From positions 727,166 through 760,234 of the forward strand of contig BFEA01000335.1 in NCBI GenBank assembly GCA_003427395.1: a stretch of DNA of 33,069 nucleotides, given 5' to 3'. Below, in pieces: positions 10,484-20,551 of the stretch. The stretch's first letter is position 1; each line of letters starts with the position of its first letter. This DNA is from Chara braunii. Lineage: Eukaryota > Streptophyta > Charophyceae > Charales > Characeae. The translations under genes and the position numbers were made by a program. The notes under the pieces were generated by a model that worked only from the letters and a program-made list of their open reading frames with translations, did no database searches and had not been told where the DNA came from.

Positions 10484-10497
10484 GTAGCCCACTTTTG
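10484..10497. repeat. left duplication flanking the rpl16 insertion
   Basis: GTAGCCCACTTTTG here matches GTAGCCACTTTTG at 10733-10745 except for one C. The repeat brackets the organelle-derived insert within gag. Confidence 0.75.
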
Positions 10498-10732
10498 AGC
10501 AATTTCGGAGAAATGGTAAAATATGGGTGAGAGTTTTTTCAGATATTCCTATTACCAGCAAACCTACAGAAGTAAGGATGGGAAAAGGAAAAGGAAACCC
10601 TACAGGTTGGATTGCTNGTGTTTCCCAAGGACAAATTATTTTTGAAATGGATGGTGTTAGTTTGTCAAATGCTCAAGCAGCTGCAACTTTAGCTTCACAT
10701 AAATTGTGTGCCCCTCTAGCAGTCCCAAAACC
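10498..10732 (+). pseudogene. rpl16: nuclear copy of mitochondrial rpl16 (3' half) inserted into gag
   Basis: Plus-strand codons from about 10498 to 10709 encode [20 protein letters not shown], then a [17 protein letters not shown] block and a VSLSNAQAAATLASHKLC block. This is the C-terminal half of mitochondrial ribosomal protein L16, a large-subunit protein near the peptidyl-transferase centre. One base, N at 10617, lies in a conserved Arg codon. The last residues of the usual protein are replaced by about 23 bp of other sequence, perhaps filler. The insert is antisense to the surrounding gag and is younger than the retrotransposon. Confidence 0.9.
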
Positions 10733-11340
10733 GTAGCCACTTTTGTATGTTCTGAGCATATGAAGCCCCTCAAGTAAGCCCTGGTCCCTGTAGCCCAATC
10801 CCCAACATCAGTCTTGGGGTCGTCCCCTCTAAACTTGTTGGGGGCAGGGATCTTGGGACCTCTCTGATCCCCTGCAACAACAGCTGCAAAAGTGGGTTCG
10901 ACTGTGGCCTTTTTGGACGAAGGTGGTGAGCGGGAAGAATGATGTGAACTGGGAGTAGAGGATGGAGCGGAAGGAGGAGGTTTGGTTCGAGTACAGGGGA
11001 CTGAGGAACGGTCAGCTTGGTTGTTGTCAACTGAGCAGTTAAGGACTGGATTGCATCCAATATCCTTGACTGCTGGGCTGCCAGATCGTCAACCCGACGC
11101 TCTACACGGTCCAGGCGATCATCCCAGTTAGTGAAATTTGTGTTTCAGAATGACCCACTCCGCCAGGTTCTTATTCACCTGGGAACAGGATCATCTGTCA
11201 GGACCTTGGTTAGCTGCTACAACAGGTACTCCCTGCGAGAAGTACCTGTTGCAACCAGCCGCCTCCTGTCTCTCAAACTCTGCTAGCAGCGCCTGCTGCT
11301 GCTGCAGCCTATCCTGCAATCACACTATTTCCTTTTACTG

Positions 11341-12636
11341 ACCTTGCACACAGAGCGAGTATACACCACTTCAGTAGTTCCAAAGATACCCTATATTTCC
11401 AAAGCCCACTAGAAAACAAGAGTAGTGAGTGAGAATGAAAGAAGATGGCAAGTACAAACAAGAATGATCAAACCAACAGAGCGATTCAGTCAGGGACCCT
11501 AAATTATAGTCCAGACTCCCATTTCAGTCCTGGTGACTCTGGCAGTCATACCCTAGGGTATGGCGCAGTATAGTATTCACTTTATCTAGTGAAATACTAG
11601 AAATCCAATTAAGCGCTTCTGACAATTTTTGAATTGCGATTGACGGACAACTGACAGAATTGAATTCTGACGGACAAAATTGAAGTTGTGATTGACCCTA
11701 GTTGGCACAGGCTATAATTAGACTTAGCGCAAAACTACAATTCACAGTATCTCTACTATTCCAGTACAAAATTCACAGTCTGAGCATCCAAAATCAAGCG
11801 CAATACGGTCAAGCAGTCACAAAACAACTTTGGATGGGAGTCAACAGAGGGTAAGAAACGAGTAGAAGGAGGTAGGAGAGTGATGGCTATGGCTGTCCTG
11901 CAATCTGCAATTTTCAATTTCAGTCACTGACAGACAGATAGACCATCGATACTAATTAATCTAACCCTATATGAATCGCTATACAGGGATGTGCATGGAA
12001 CAGACTCACTTTCAGAGTTTCTTGCAGAGCTTGGTGAAGATCTCGCTATGGTAGGCAAGAACCTTCATCTTGCCCGTTTCTTCCAAAAATTCTTCCGTAG
12101 TCTCCCACGCACAAAATCTCTTCAAAATTGTTGATCCTCTTCAGCATCCTGATGAGCTACAACCCCTCTCGCCAGATACACCGGATCTGTCCTTGTGGTG
12201 CCCAAAGTGCCAACAAGAAATTATCTCGCCACAAGACCCCACAGCCGCTGATGCTATAAATAGCCCACATAGAGTTATTTCCACCTGCAATTGACACAGA
12301 CTATCAATCTTCGTCGGCGCTGCTCAAGGATGAAGCCGAAAGGATTCTTAAGTCCTCAGGGGCAATTCGCCACTCTGAGGCAATTCGCAATACTGCCCTC
12401 AGGATTGGCTATGGCGAATTAGCCCCGTTCTCGCCACTTCCTTGCAAGCACCCTGACTCGTTCAGTGCGCTTGTTCAGTACAACCATTGAACTCTTGAAT
12501 TCACTGCTTGAAATCTTTTTCCTTGCTGTCTCAGTACTGGAGAATATGAATCGCCATGAAGCTTCTCGCCAGTAGCTCGCCAGATGAAGAAGATGCCTCA
12601 GTTGCACTCAACCCTCAGTGCTCCAATTTCAAACCA
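11341..12636 (-). other. chromovirus 5' leader
   Basis: Sequence between gag and the primer-binding site. Only short open frames occur and none resembles a known domain. The length, about 1.3 kb, is compatible with a retroelement leader plus decayed N-terminal gag. Confidence 0.55.
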
Positions 12637-12648
12637 GCTCTGATACCA
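12637..12648 (-). other. primer-binding site for initiator-Met tRNA
   Basis: The minus strand reads TGGTATCAGAGC two bases inside the right LTR. This 12-base sequence is complementary to the 3' end of plant initiator-Met tRNA and is the common primer-binding site of plant LTR retrotransposons. It fixes the element's direction as minus and the right LTR as the 5' LTR. Confidence 0.93.
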
Positions 12649-12650
12649 AT

Positions 12651-13747
12651 TGTTATGAACTTGGTTGTCTGACGATTTTTACCGCCACTCACACACAGAC
12701 AGTCTCATACACGCCCATACATGCATAAGAGAAGTGGGAGAGGAAACAGAGTCCAAACTGTACATAGACTAGAGTAGACAGCAAAAGTTCAACCATGCAC
12801 AGATGGGGAGAAGACACCCTGGGTTTCTCACTCTCTGACACACTCCCAACAACCAATCACACGAAGACACCTGCGAGGATAACAATTGGAATTCACACTG
12901 ATGATGAGCCAATTAAAACCAAACATCGTTACAGAGTTTGTTTCAGTGTCTCGCCACTTTCAGAACCCCACACTCCACTCTCTACCCTACACCCACTTAG
13001 TAGCGCAACACCGAGATGACCTCCCAGAGGCCAGCACCAACCACCCAGATGAAGAACAAATCCTCCGATGAAGTTCTCAGTGCCAGTGAACAACTCTGAC
13101 GAAGAAACAGGCAGCTATGGCTGCTGCCACCGACGAATACTCAGTGGAGAGCCTCGATATAGCCCTGCCAGGCACAGACACCCTCAGGGGTAGATGCGTT
13201 GACGATGCCCCAGCTTTGGCAACCTTCTGAAGGACGGCTGTGGCTGCCGTCCGCGGCAAGGGTCTCAGGATGCCGCCTCTAGACAATTACCACCGCTAAC
13301 TTGCTTGGCTTCTCCAAACGCTGCTTCGCGAGAATGAACAGCCAAAAACTCCTGAATCGATTTCCCTAAACTATTAATAGCTCTAAACTATTCTAACCTA
13401 GGCCTAGATGTGACTGACTGGACCGACCGGTACCGTTCCAGTTTCGGCCTCTTGGCCTCTACCTACCCGGCTATAGGCTATAGGACCATCTATCGGCATA
13501 GGCCCCTTCGGGCCTGTCCGTCCTAGGGGTAGCCCAGGTCTGCTGTACGCAATGGGGGTAGCTGTAGGAAATTCGGGTTGGTGCTGGGCCTATATTTCCC
13601 ATCTTTGCAGATATGTCCCTCACAAATTTTCTGTACAGGTAGGTCTCTCGGTTAGCCCTCAGCCAAATAAAATTACGAATCTACCCTACCGCTGTTACTG
13701 TACAGACTCCAGTCAGTCTCGGCAGTCAAAATCAGCGAGTCATTGCA
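12651..13747 (-). repeat. right (5') LTR of the chromovirus
   Basis: Direct copy of 4573-5668 with the same TGTTATGAAC start and ATTGCA end. Transcription of the element would have started within this copy on the minus strand. Short open frames appear in both copies and are LTR sequence, not genes. Confidence 0.92.
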
Positions 13748-13752
13748 CACGA
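13748..13752. repeat. right target-site duplication of the chromovirus
   Basis: CACG follows the LTR end and matches CACG directly before the left LTR. Confidence 0.65.
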
Positions 13753-13839
13753 AGCACAAATGGACCTCATGCATCTGCCTGTCAAGCTCCCAATACTATT
13801 TTACCGAGCAGGTACGTTTTCTCCCCAGCCTGGCGCACC

Positions 13840-14030
13840 AAACCGAAATGGTGTGGGGCAAGTTGGGCAACCATTCACAGCAGGGAGAAAGAGTTGCATT
13901 CGAAATACGATCACAAAAAGATCAGCACCCAATGTCTGTTCGTGATTTTTTTTTTCATCAAACAAAAGGATTTTTTGTCAATTATTCTGAACATGAAATG
14001 CCTAAGTTGGTACTAGCAGCTGTAGGCCTC
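13840..14030 (+). pseudogene. unidentified coding-like fragment, possibly organelle-derived
   Basis: The frame covering 13743-14054 contains VAFEIRSQKDQ, then MSVRDFFFHQTKGFFVNYSE and HEMPKLVLAAVG. It looks like protein-coding sequence of an AT-rich, organelle-like character, unlike its flanks. I cannot assign it to a named gene from memory. It lies on the far side of the retrotransposon from the ccmF fragment. Removing the element would place the two about 0.1 kb apart, so both may belong to one insertion event. Confidence 0.4.
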
Positions 14031-14229
14031 ACTGCCACAGGCGGGACGGAATGAAATGGTGTGCAGACCTGGGCCTCAGCCCCTTGCTCTCCCATGATTT
14101 AACGAAGGGGAGAGGTCCGCCTAAAATGCCCACAATCCACTTCGACTGACCCACCTCCCAATGACAGTTCCCCCTAATTTTGCACCCTTTGCACACCCCA
14201 TTCAGCTATCCTGATGGCCGGGAGGACCA

Positions 14230-14600
14230 ATGATTGCAAAAACACCCCCATAAGTTCAGATATATGCCAAAATGCCCCTGAAAGATGCGGGTAGAGCGGA
14301 ATGCCCTTTTGGGGCGTGTTGTGCCCCTGTCAGGCGGGTGTGCAACTTTGCAATCTGGACCTCCCCCCCATTTGGGCCTTGGCCTTTTGCAATAGCGCCT
14401 AGGAAAAATTGGCAAGTACTGGGGCATTTTGCAAAGTTGGACGGTACCCGGCAGGGATATATTGCAAAGATGGGGGTCCAACCGATGCTAGGGGCATTTC
14501 ACAAGCTATTTTTTTTGTCAGAGGGGTATTCCACTCTACCCATACCTTTTAGGGGTATTTTGGCATATATCTCAACTTATGGGGGTATTTTGCAAATCAT
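14230..14600. mobile_element. fold-back (MITE-like) element with about 80-bp inverted ends
   Basis: The left arm at 14230-14312 and the reverse complement of 14521-14600 share GCCAAAAT.CCCCT, GGGTAGAG.GGAAT and ATAAGTT.AGATATATGCC blocks in the same order. The ends read ATGATTGCAAAAACACCCCC on the left and the matching ATGATTTGCAAAATACCCCC on the right strand. The interior repeats TTTGCAA several times. No transposase frame and no clear target duplication are seen, so this is a non-autonomous inverted-repeat element by structure only. A 194-codon frame crossing it is not treated as a gene. Confidence 0.7.
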
Positions 14601-14907
14601 CCCTTCTTTTAATTACCCCCGTGTCATTGCTAGGAGAGGTGATAAGAGCACCCCTCCTAGCAAGAGACCTGGGTGCTCGGTCTATTGGTGGGGAGCAGCA
14701 CCTGCTGGAAAGCGGGTCCAGCGTCCCAACTACGGTTTCGCCGAAGTGATGTCCAGCCTCACCAAAAGCAAAAGGGGAGTCCTTCAGGACATCAATTCAA
14801 ATTGGACCAATACAGAAAAGAGAAGCATGGCCCCTGCGCAAGGATGCCCCGCATAAATTGAGAAACTGTCCAAATTAAGGGGGGGAGAAAAAGAGAAATA
14901 AAATGCA
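14601..14907 (+). other. unassigned, with a possible exon-like frame
   Basis: Plus-strand codons near 14700-14850 encode [15 protein letters not shown] and [12 protein letters not shown], which look less repetitive than the surroundings. No splice sites or known domain can be assigned. Confidence 0.25.
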
Positions 14908-15380
14908 AGAGGGGTCAAAACTTTATCCGATCTGCATGGGCTTATTGTTTTGCCAGGGTTTCACAGTGGTTGCCTGAAAAATGGCCAGTTTTCAGCATGG
15001 GCTCAGCAAACTTCACGTCCTGATGTTGCCTGAAAGTACACCTAGTCGAGTACGCAATCCAGTGTGTCGTCATATATGGGTATATGCAGTAAAGTCAGGC
15101 CTTTGGCTTTGTCCACATCGCTTCCTGAGGTTGCCTGAAAGCCAGGCTGGGGAAAATGGTTGCTTTGCAGGTTACCACTGTGAAACCCTGGCAAATCAAC
15201 AAGTCTGTTGAAAAATCAGGTCAGGTGGAAGGTCAAAGTTTGAACCCCTGGCCGGAAGCCATTTGTCAAAACCAGAAGAACAAGTTGAGTAACTAAGCCC
15301 TATATTAGTGAGATGCTTGTTGAAAAATAGCACTTCAAAACAAAACCTGTGCGAATCAGATTGAAGTTTTGACCCCTCTC
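14907..15380. mobile_element. nested inverted-repeat element (outer ends)
   Basis: GAGGGGTCAAAACTT at 14909-14923 is the perfect reverse complement of 15364-15378. The similarity continues inward in diverged form through a GAT.TGCA..GG block for about 45 bp. This encloses a second inverted-repeat pair at 14949-15198. No coding sequence is seen inside. Flanking target duplications were not found. Confidence 0.6.
14949..15198. mobile_element. inner MITE-like element, about 250 bp
   Basis: TTGCCAGGGTTTCACAGTGG near 14952 is matched on the other strand by the segment ending CCACTGTGAAACCCTGGCAA near 15192. The CAGGGTTTC terminus resembles hAT-type ends, but an 8-bp target duplication is not evident. 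The motif GTTGCCTGAAA occurs three times inside. Confidence 0.65.
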
Positions 15381-15565
15381 TCACGTTTGATGACTGTGAA
15401 GTCATTCTGTCGAACCCTTGGGTGCAGTTCGGTCCCTGGCAGGAGACCTCAAAACATGCGAACAAATAAGAGGTGAAACTACCTAGTTAATTAGGGAATT
15501 GAACGACTAGGAAATTGAAAGAATTACAATGGAAGCAGAGCAGATCAGACCAGTCATTAAATGAA

Positions 15566-15577
15566 AGTGTCCTTCTC
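15566..15577. repeat. left target-site duplication of the SINE
   Basis: AGTGTCCTTCTC, repeated exactly at 16002-16013. Confidence 0.85.
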
Positions 15578-16001
15578 ATCCAGTGGCCTGGCTCAGTTGG
15601 TAAGGCTCGCAAGTGGCATTCAGGAGGTCTTGGGTTCAACCCCCATTGGCCTCATGTACCCTCCTGGGCATGCTTGGTGCCCGCCACCTAGAGACAGACC
15701 ACTGGATCCCCGCTCGGCATCGAGCAGAGACTGCTGATGTTCGCAGGGGAGGGAACCAGAGGGGATGCGCCAGGATTGGTCCCTTGGCATGGTCCCTGAT
15801 GCTACCGGCTATCCCCTGGCCGGTATCGCTCACCTGCAGGTCAGGCGCAGCCCCTGCATGTTCCCTCGCCTGAGGCATTGTGAACTTGGGCTGGCTGCTA
15901 CGGGGTTCCCTGTAGTACCAGTAGTAGTAACGGTAGGTAGGTAGTGTAAGGTGAAATTGAGTGACATATCTAGCTTAGTTTTAGAAAAAATATAAAAGTA
16001 G
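15578..16001 (+). mobile_element. tRNA-derived SINE, apparently complete
   Basis: The 424-bp element has a perfect pol III A box, TGGCTCAGTTGG (15589-15600), and B box, GGTTCAACCCC (15633-15643), 32 bp apart as in a tRNA. GGCC-containing flanks pair like an acceptor stem. A roughly 330-bp unrelated body follows, with a 3' end rich in A (GAAAAAATATAAAAG). Exact 12-bp direct repeats bracket it, the mark of LINE-machinery retroposition. No LINE partner is visible in the window. An 80-86-codon frame on either strand inside the body is incidental. Confidence 0.88.
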
Positions 16002-16013
16002 AGTGTCCTTCTC
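16002..16013. repeat. right target-site duplication of the SINE
   Basis: AGTGTCCTTCTC, identical to 15566-15577. Confidence 0.85.
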
Positions 16014-16264
16014 GAGCACATTTGCTTGGAAACTGCATGATCTCTTCTCACCTGGGGTTGCATTCTTTTTTGTTAGGTCCATCCCTCCATCCCCTGTTTA
16101 ACTGACCACTAGCCTGCTTGTGTCTGTTATTGCGCTGTATACACCAGTAGCACTCTAGGTACTTCTGTATGGCATCAACTCTACCTCCGACCTACTTTTG
16201 TTGCGCGCACGTGCACACTCTATGTATTTCGGCATAGCACAAACTCTACCTTCACCTTGCTTTT
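16014..16264. other. no feature seen
   Basis: No domain, repeat or RNA signal found. Confidence 0.5.
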
Positions 16265-16266
16265 CG

Positions 16267-16267
16267 A

Positions 16268-16307
<40 letters not shown>
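16267..16307. repeat. (CG)n-(GA)n compound microsatellite
   Basis: About 16 bp of alternating C and G pass into about 26 bp of GA. The CG part could adopt Z-DNA under supercoiling, which is an inference. Confidence 0.95.
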
Positions 16308-16312
<5 letters not shown>

Positions 16313-16856
16313 CCATTCCTGATCATCATTGTATATTTTGTTAGTTCCAGATGCATTTCGAACCAATCAGAGACCCCGCAACCACCGGGCCATGGAAAAG
16401 TCCTGCTTTTGTTGGCTGCAAATATGCTATGTAAACCCAACAAACTCCGGCCTCCAAAAAGATGTTGAGAGAGAATGGTACGAGCTTTTCCACAGGCGCT
16501 CTGAAACCTCAGCCCCCAAATCAACATCTGCATAATTGCTAACGTATGATTGTCCTAAAAACTTTGCTCAAGACTAGAGAAAGTGTGCTGACATTGTGTG
16601 CTGGGAGTGCGTCCTCATGCTGTGAAATTTCATCCACTGCCTGCGCAATGCACACTGTGGACTCATCTGTCGACGCTGAAGCAAAGACAGAGCTAGACGA
16701 TTGTCGACTACAACTCTAAAAAAACGACGGCGATCGCAGAAGGAGATTAAAAAAACGGATAGAAGGCGCTTGAGAAAACAAAAAGAAGGGAAAAAAAACG
16801 ATCATGATGACCAAGAGCTTATAATGATGCTGGCAATAACCACACCAATGTCAAAA
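16308..16856. other. no gene seen
   Basis: Short frames only. The 84-codon Lys/Arg-rich frame at 16701-16955 runs through AT microsatellite and lacks any domain. Confidence 0.5.
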
Positions 16857-16876
16857 ATATATATATATATATATAT
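16857..16876. repeat. (AT)n microsatellite
   Basis: Ten AT units adjoin the first copy of the 88-bp repeat. Confidence 0.95.
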
Positions 16877-17136
16877 TTCTAAACGACAAATGACAAGCAA
16901 TACTAGTCCTCAGAGGTCGTCAAATCTTAAGAAGAATTCTTTCTTCAACAATTAAATTGTGCATGACAAGCAACACTGTCTTTTCGTATTTCCCTCTTCC
17001 CCAAACGACAATGACAAGCAATACTAATCCTCAGAGATTTTGACTTCTTTCTAAACAACAAATGACAAGGAATACTAGTCCTCAGATATCACCAAATCTT
17101 AAACAGAACTCTTTCTTCAACAATTAAATTGTGCAT
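16877..17136. repeat. direct repeat of an 88-bp unit plus a partial copy
   Basis: The segment 16877-16964 recurs at 17049-17136, both containing ATGACAAG.AATACTAGTCC and CTTTCTTCAACAATTAAATT. A partial copy of the first half lies at about 17000-17038. Differences are few. Confidence 0.88.
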
Positions 17137-17586
17137 CACAACACCACTTGACAGCTTGACAGCTTGAAAGTTCAAAGTTCAAAGTTCAAACTCCGAAGTC
17201 AACCCCCCAACCCCTTGGGGGTCGACATTGTGAGAGCTCTAAAAGATTAGAACGACAGCACAACCATTTTGAAACTCTTTATGTATTTCTCTGAAGCCGT
17301 TGTGAACAATTCTATTTTTCGAGGGCAAATGATGCCATAGGCAATGCATGCCATTCACCTGTGTCTGCGACACATTTTGCACTGCAGGATATTAAACCCA
17401 TAGATGTCGTGCTCGAGGGATAACCCTCGCCACATGGGAAAAAATGGAATATAAAAGAACAGAAACGAAAACCAATGTCAAAGGGATAGTTATCTGTTCC
17501 TTTACAAGGGGAAGCTGGAGCACACTGCATTGAGCCGCTTAACGAAGGAATCCGAGAAATTATCACCTCTCTCTCTCTCTTCTCTG

Positions 17587-17590
<4 letters not shown>
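17137..17590. other. no gene seen; short AAGTTC repeats
   Basis: GACAGCTT is repeated twice near 17151, and AAGTTC or AAAGTTC units repeat near 17168-17190. Otherwise unassigned. Confidence 0.45.

Positions 17591-17634
<44 letters not shown>
17591..17634. repeat. (TG)n microsatellite
   Basis: About 22 uninterrupted TG units, preceded by a short CT run at about 17567-17580. Confidence 0.96.
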
Positions 17635-17636
<2 letters not shown>

Positions 17637-18198
17637 ATTGCTTGTGGCTCTTACGCCGTCCTTTCACACATTGTGAGACTATGTGGATATGACATTGAAG
17701 GTGTATGTGACTTCATAGAGAAATGACTGCGCACACAAGGACAGCATGTGTGAAGACGTGCACTACCAGTAGTCATTGGTAGCCTTAGGTCCAAAACAGG
17801 GATAATGTATTGAACTTCCCAGTGCAATTCGACATCCCAGCCAGAAAAATGATTCCTAACTTGCCTTTCTTTATCCAACCACCAACCACACCAACTGGAA
17901 AGGAACAGGCTGTACCCCTCCAAATGCACACTGTGCGCCACAGCCATGCATCGCAAGTAATGGATTGGCATCATGTGCGTTCTTCAAGCACATCGTCTGT
18001 AAATCGCGGTTGCACCTGGGTAGCCCAGATCATTTCACGTATAGCAAGCATGCAACATCTCTGACACCTGCATCAGCATGCCAGAGGAACAAAGACCCTG
18101 AGACTTCCAGAAGCTTTCTAGCTCTGAAATCCCACCCCTCCATAAAAAATCCAAAGTTCAAACTTCGTTTTCCATCTGCCCAACACTACGTAATCGTA
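17635..18198. other. no gene seen
   Basis: Open frames of about 107 codons (minus) and 135 codons (plus) overlap here without any domain or splice pattern. The plus frame owes its length to the 21-bp repeat downstream. Confidence 0.5.
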
Positions 18199-18282
18199 CC
18201 TATCACTATATTCTTTCTTCCTATCACAATATTCTTTCCTCCTATCACAATATTCTTTCCTCCTATCACTATATTCTTTCTT
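18199..18282. repeat. 21-bp minisatellite, 4 copies
   Basis: Four head-to-tail units of the form CCTATCAC(A/T)ATATTCTTTC(C/T)T, each 21 bp. Units 2 and 3 are identical; the outer units share two substitutions. Confidence 0.95.
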
Positions 18283-18722
18283 TCACAAGCTGCCCTAAGG
18301 ATTTGGCCTCTATCACTTTCTCCATCACTAACTGTACGTTTAGTTCCCACGGTGACCATAGATATGATGTAAAACTAATAAAAAAATGTCTGAAGAACAG
18401 AACTATGGGAGATAGAAATCAACTTACGCGTCTCGAGATGCTCTCCTTCGCCTCCTTCCTTTGATGTCACTCGTTTGTGTCAGCCACCGCAATATGCTGG
18501 ATGACGCAGCAATTGAATCGAATGCACCTGCAATACTAACCTTTATTAGAACAATCAACAAGCTCTCTCTCTCTCTCTCTAGAGGGAGAAATCGGGAGAA
18601 TGTCTGTCCGTCCCTTTTTCGCTTCCTACATCTTCCAACGCATAGTCACCAGTCCAAGAACGAACTACGTAGGGACTTTTCAAGTTCAAACTCAAGGCAG
18701 CGGTGAGGCTGACCCAGAAGAG

Positions 18723-18914
18723 ATGGCCGCACAGCCCACCGCTCTTCCTCCGGGCGTTCTTCTCCTTGCCGCTGCTACTATCCATCCATTAAATCCTCTA
18801 CAACTTAACCTACTTACCCCTTCAGTTGTTCATAGTCTGTTTCTCCAGCCCTCTCGGGGGCTACTTGAGATTAATGCAACACTTGCCGACAACCCACTCC
18901 TTAACTTCATTCAG
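18723..18914 (+). CDS. possible first coding exon of an unidentified nuclear gene
   Basis: An ATG at 18723 opens 64 codons encoding MAAQPTALPPGVLLLAAATI, then a Leu-rich amphipathic stretch ending LEINATLADNPLLNFIQ. A CAG/GT junction at 18914-18915 could be a 5' splice site, leaving phase 0. The composition is more protein-like than neighbouring frames, with a hydrophobic N-terminal segment that might be a signal or anchor. No following exon can be identified. A 51-bp minisatellite lies about 90 bp further on. It could be chance. Confidence 0.28.
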
Positions 18915-19007
18915 GTACACTCGCGATATCAGAGACCCAGCACATGCAGATAACTCCGATACCTTCCCAATCCTCGTTCGTCATCCAATGTCGTTTCTGC
19001 ACCTATA

Positions 19008-19203
19008 AAAGCCTATCTGTAAGAAAGAATCGCTCACGATATCAGAGACCCAAACTGAAAAGGCCTATCCATAACAAAGAATCGCTCACGATACCAGAGA
19101 CCCAACCTGAAAAAGAAGAAAGAATCGCTCGCGATATCACAGACCAAACTGAAAAGGCCTATCCGTAAGAAAGAATCGCTCACGATATCAGAGACCCAGA
19201 CTG
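19008..19203. repeat. about 51-bp minisatellite, 4 copies
   Basis: Units of 51, 52, 42 and 51 bp share AGAATCGCTC.CGATA and CAGAGACCCA. The third unit lacks about 10 bp. An isolated partial unit (CGCGATATCAGAGACCCAG) lies upstream at about 18921. The array ends in a purine-rich AAAAG tract. Confidence 0.93.
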
Positions 19204-20383
19204 AAAAAAAAAAGAAAAGAAAAAAAAAGAAACGAAAAAGTAATAGGAGCCCGTTTCATGCATTGCACATGTGACAGAGCAAGGCACAGGGATTGATCGC
19301 CCCTTCCGGTGATCGGAAAATACAGAACATTTACGACGAACGTGCCAATCAACCTTGTGAGTTTCAAAATTCAAACTCGCTAAGGGCTTCGACCCGAAAA
19401 CGAAGAAAGGGGGAGGAGAGGAGAAGTGAACCAGTAGATTCACCACATGCTGAAAAAATGGATGAGGACTATGTCAAGGCTGGGAGGGCCTAGACCACTA
19501 GTACCTGCAAACACCCTTGGCTGCGTGCCACTTCTTGATTTCGACGAGATTACGCATCATGAAGCTTTACAGCTGGATCCAAGAGAGACCCAATCGGCCT
19601 TCTTCTTCGTTTCAGCACCTTTTCTACTATGTGGCCACCGCAATGCCACTCAAATTCGTCATCAACGAAAGAAAAAAACACAGAGCCAAAAAAAAGAAGA
19701 AGTAACCTGATGGTTAAACAATTTCATATCAGGATTCTCTCGGGAGACCCGTCCATTGGCACCGTATGCAGACGTTTGCCTACGTGTCAAATTGTCGATC
19801 GTCTGCATTCGCGGGTGTCATGGCGCAATAATTCCAAGAGCACAACTCAGATGACCACGCAAGGGACGATGATTCTGCTCTCCATTGTTTCACCGTATAT
19901 CAAAGGGCGTTTGCATTGCCATCTCGCCAAGTGAATGTATTGACAGCAGAATCAAGACGCAGATGCCTTAAACCCCCAGTACATTCCCACCTAATTTGTT
20001 CCCACGCAGCCGTAAAACGAAAAAAAAAAAAAAAGGGGTCATGCTGGTTTCTCTTTTTGGGCCCGCAGCACAAATACGCCTCAGGAAAGAGAAACCTCAA
20101 AGTAAGGTGGTTTAACAAAAGAAGCAAAAAGAAGGAGAAAACACATGTGAATATAAGAAGTTAAAAACCCAGAAAAAGGTAGAAAAATTCTGCAGGAGCA
20201 TTGGCCGCAACCGAACCTCCTCCTCGTGAACTGCTAAAACTCTTATTGAGTGGGGAGAGAGGAGGGGGGAGAGAAAGGAGCGGGGGGGGGGGGCAGTAAA
20301 AAAAACATGCACACATGGTTGGTATCCACAAGGGGTGTGACAACGCAGCACATGCGGTGCCTTTCTGCACACAAAGTTTCGCA
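19204..20383. other. no gene identified; A-rich tracts and a G11 run
   Basis: Poly-A/AAAG tracts occur at about 19203-19235 and 20018-20036. A run of about 11 G lies near 20282-20292. No domain is recognised on either strand. Confidence 0.5.
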
Positions 20384-20476
20384 TTAGCTGGCAGTTGATG
20401 GAGTTGCTGATTGATGCAGCTCTCTCAGAAGTTGGCGGTATTCTTCCAGAAGCTTCGGGATGTCGTCCAGCCTCAC
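20384..20476 (-). CDS. possible last exon of an unidentified nuclear gene
   Basis: Reading minus, a pyrimidine-rich tract ending in TTTTGCGTAG looks like a 3' splice site. It is followed by 30 codons, VRLDDIPKLLEEYRQLLREL and then HQSATPSTAS, and a TAA stop at 20384-20386. The peptide is a charged amphipathic helix with a polar tail, typical of a real C terminus and unlike surrounding frames. It joins in phase with the candidate exon at 20552-20591. I do not recognise the family. Confidence 0.45.
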   Translation of the reverse strand: MRLDDIPKLLEEYRQLLRELHQSATPSTAS

Positions 20477-20551
20477 CTACGCAAAAGTGAACAGGGACAA
20501 AGAAAAAATAAAAACGACAAAAGAAGAGGCGCACTTCATTATCCACTTTAC

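Larger units (their letters stand above)
9507..11340 (-). pseudogene. chromovirus gag, decayed and interrupted
   Basis: Several minus-strand frames (9507-9776, 9785-10225, 10770-11060) follow one another between protease and leader. The segment 9785-10225 has a Lys/Ser-rich C-terminal Gag look, with AALTQAVLGVLQQQKKF and SSKGKDKGRRPS. Near 9700-9750 translation gives FLRWEGQHFLKDCPYMPGPG, a decayed CCHC zinc knuckle in which the first two cysteines are lost. Gag forms the particle and binds RNA. The frame is split by stops and by the rpl16 insertion at 10498-10732. Confidence 0.65.
4573..13747 (-). mobile_element. Ty3 (gypsy) chromovirus, nearly full length, rearranged and decayed
   Basis: Two direct LTRs of about 1.1 kb bound the element. 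A tRNA-iMet primer-binding site next to the right LTR shows that transcription ran on the minus strand, right to left. From right to left come the leader (12.6-11.4 kb), gag (11.3-9.5), protease (9.5-9.2), reverse transcriptase (9.0-7.9) and RNase H (7.9-7.38). The integrase plus chromodomain should follow in the same direction but lies on the plus strand at 5684-6880, within an inverted block 5669-7368. A mitochondrial rpl16 piece interrupts gag at 10498-10732. Stop codons, a frameshift and LTR differences show that it cannot act on its own. Confidence 0.92.

Noticed and set aside
14272-14856. 194-codon plus-strand frame
   Set aside because: Its first half is the fold-back element's inverted repeat; frame openness follows from repeat composition.
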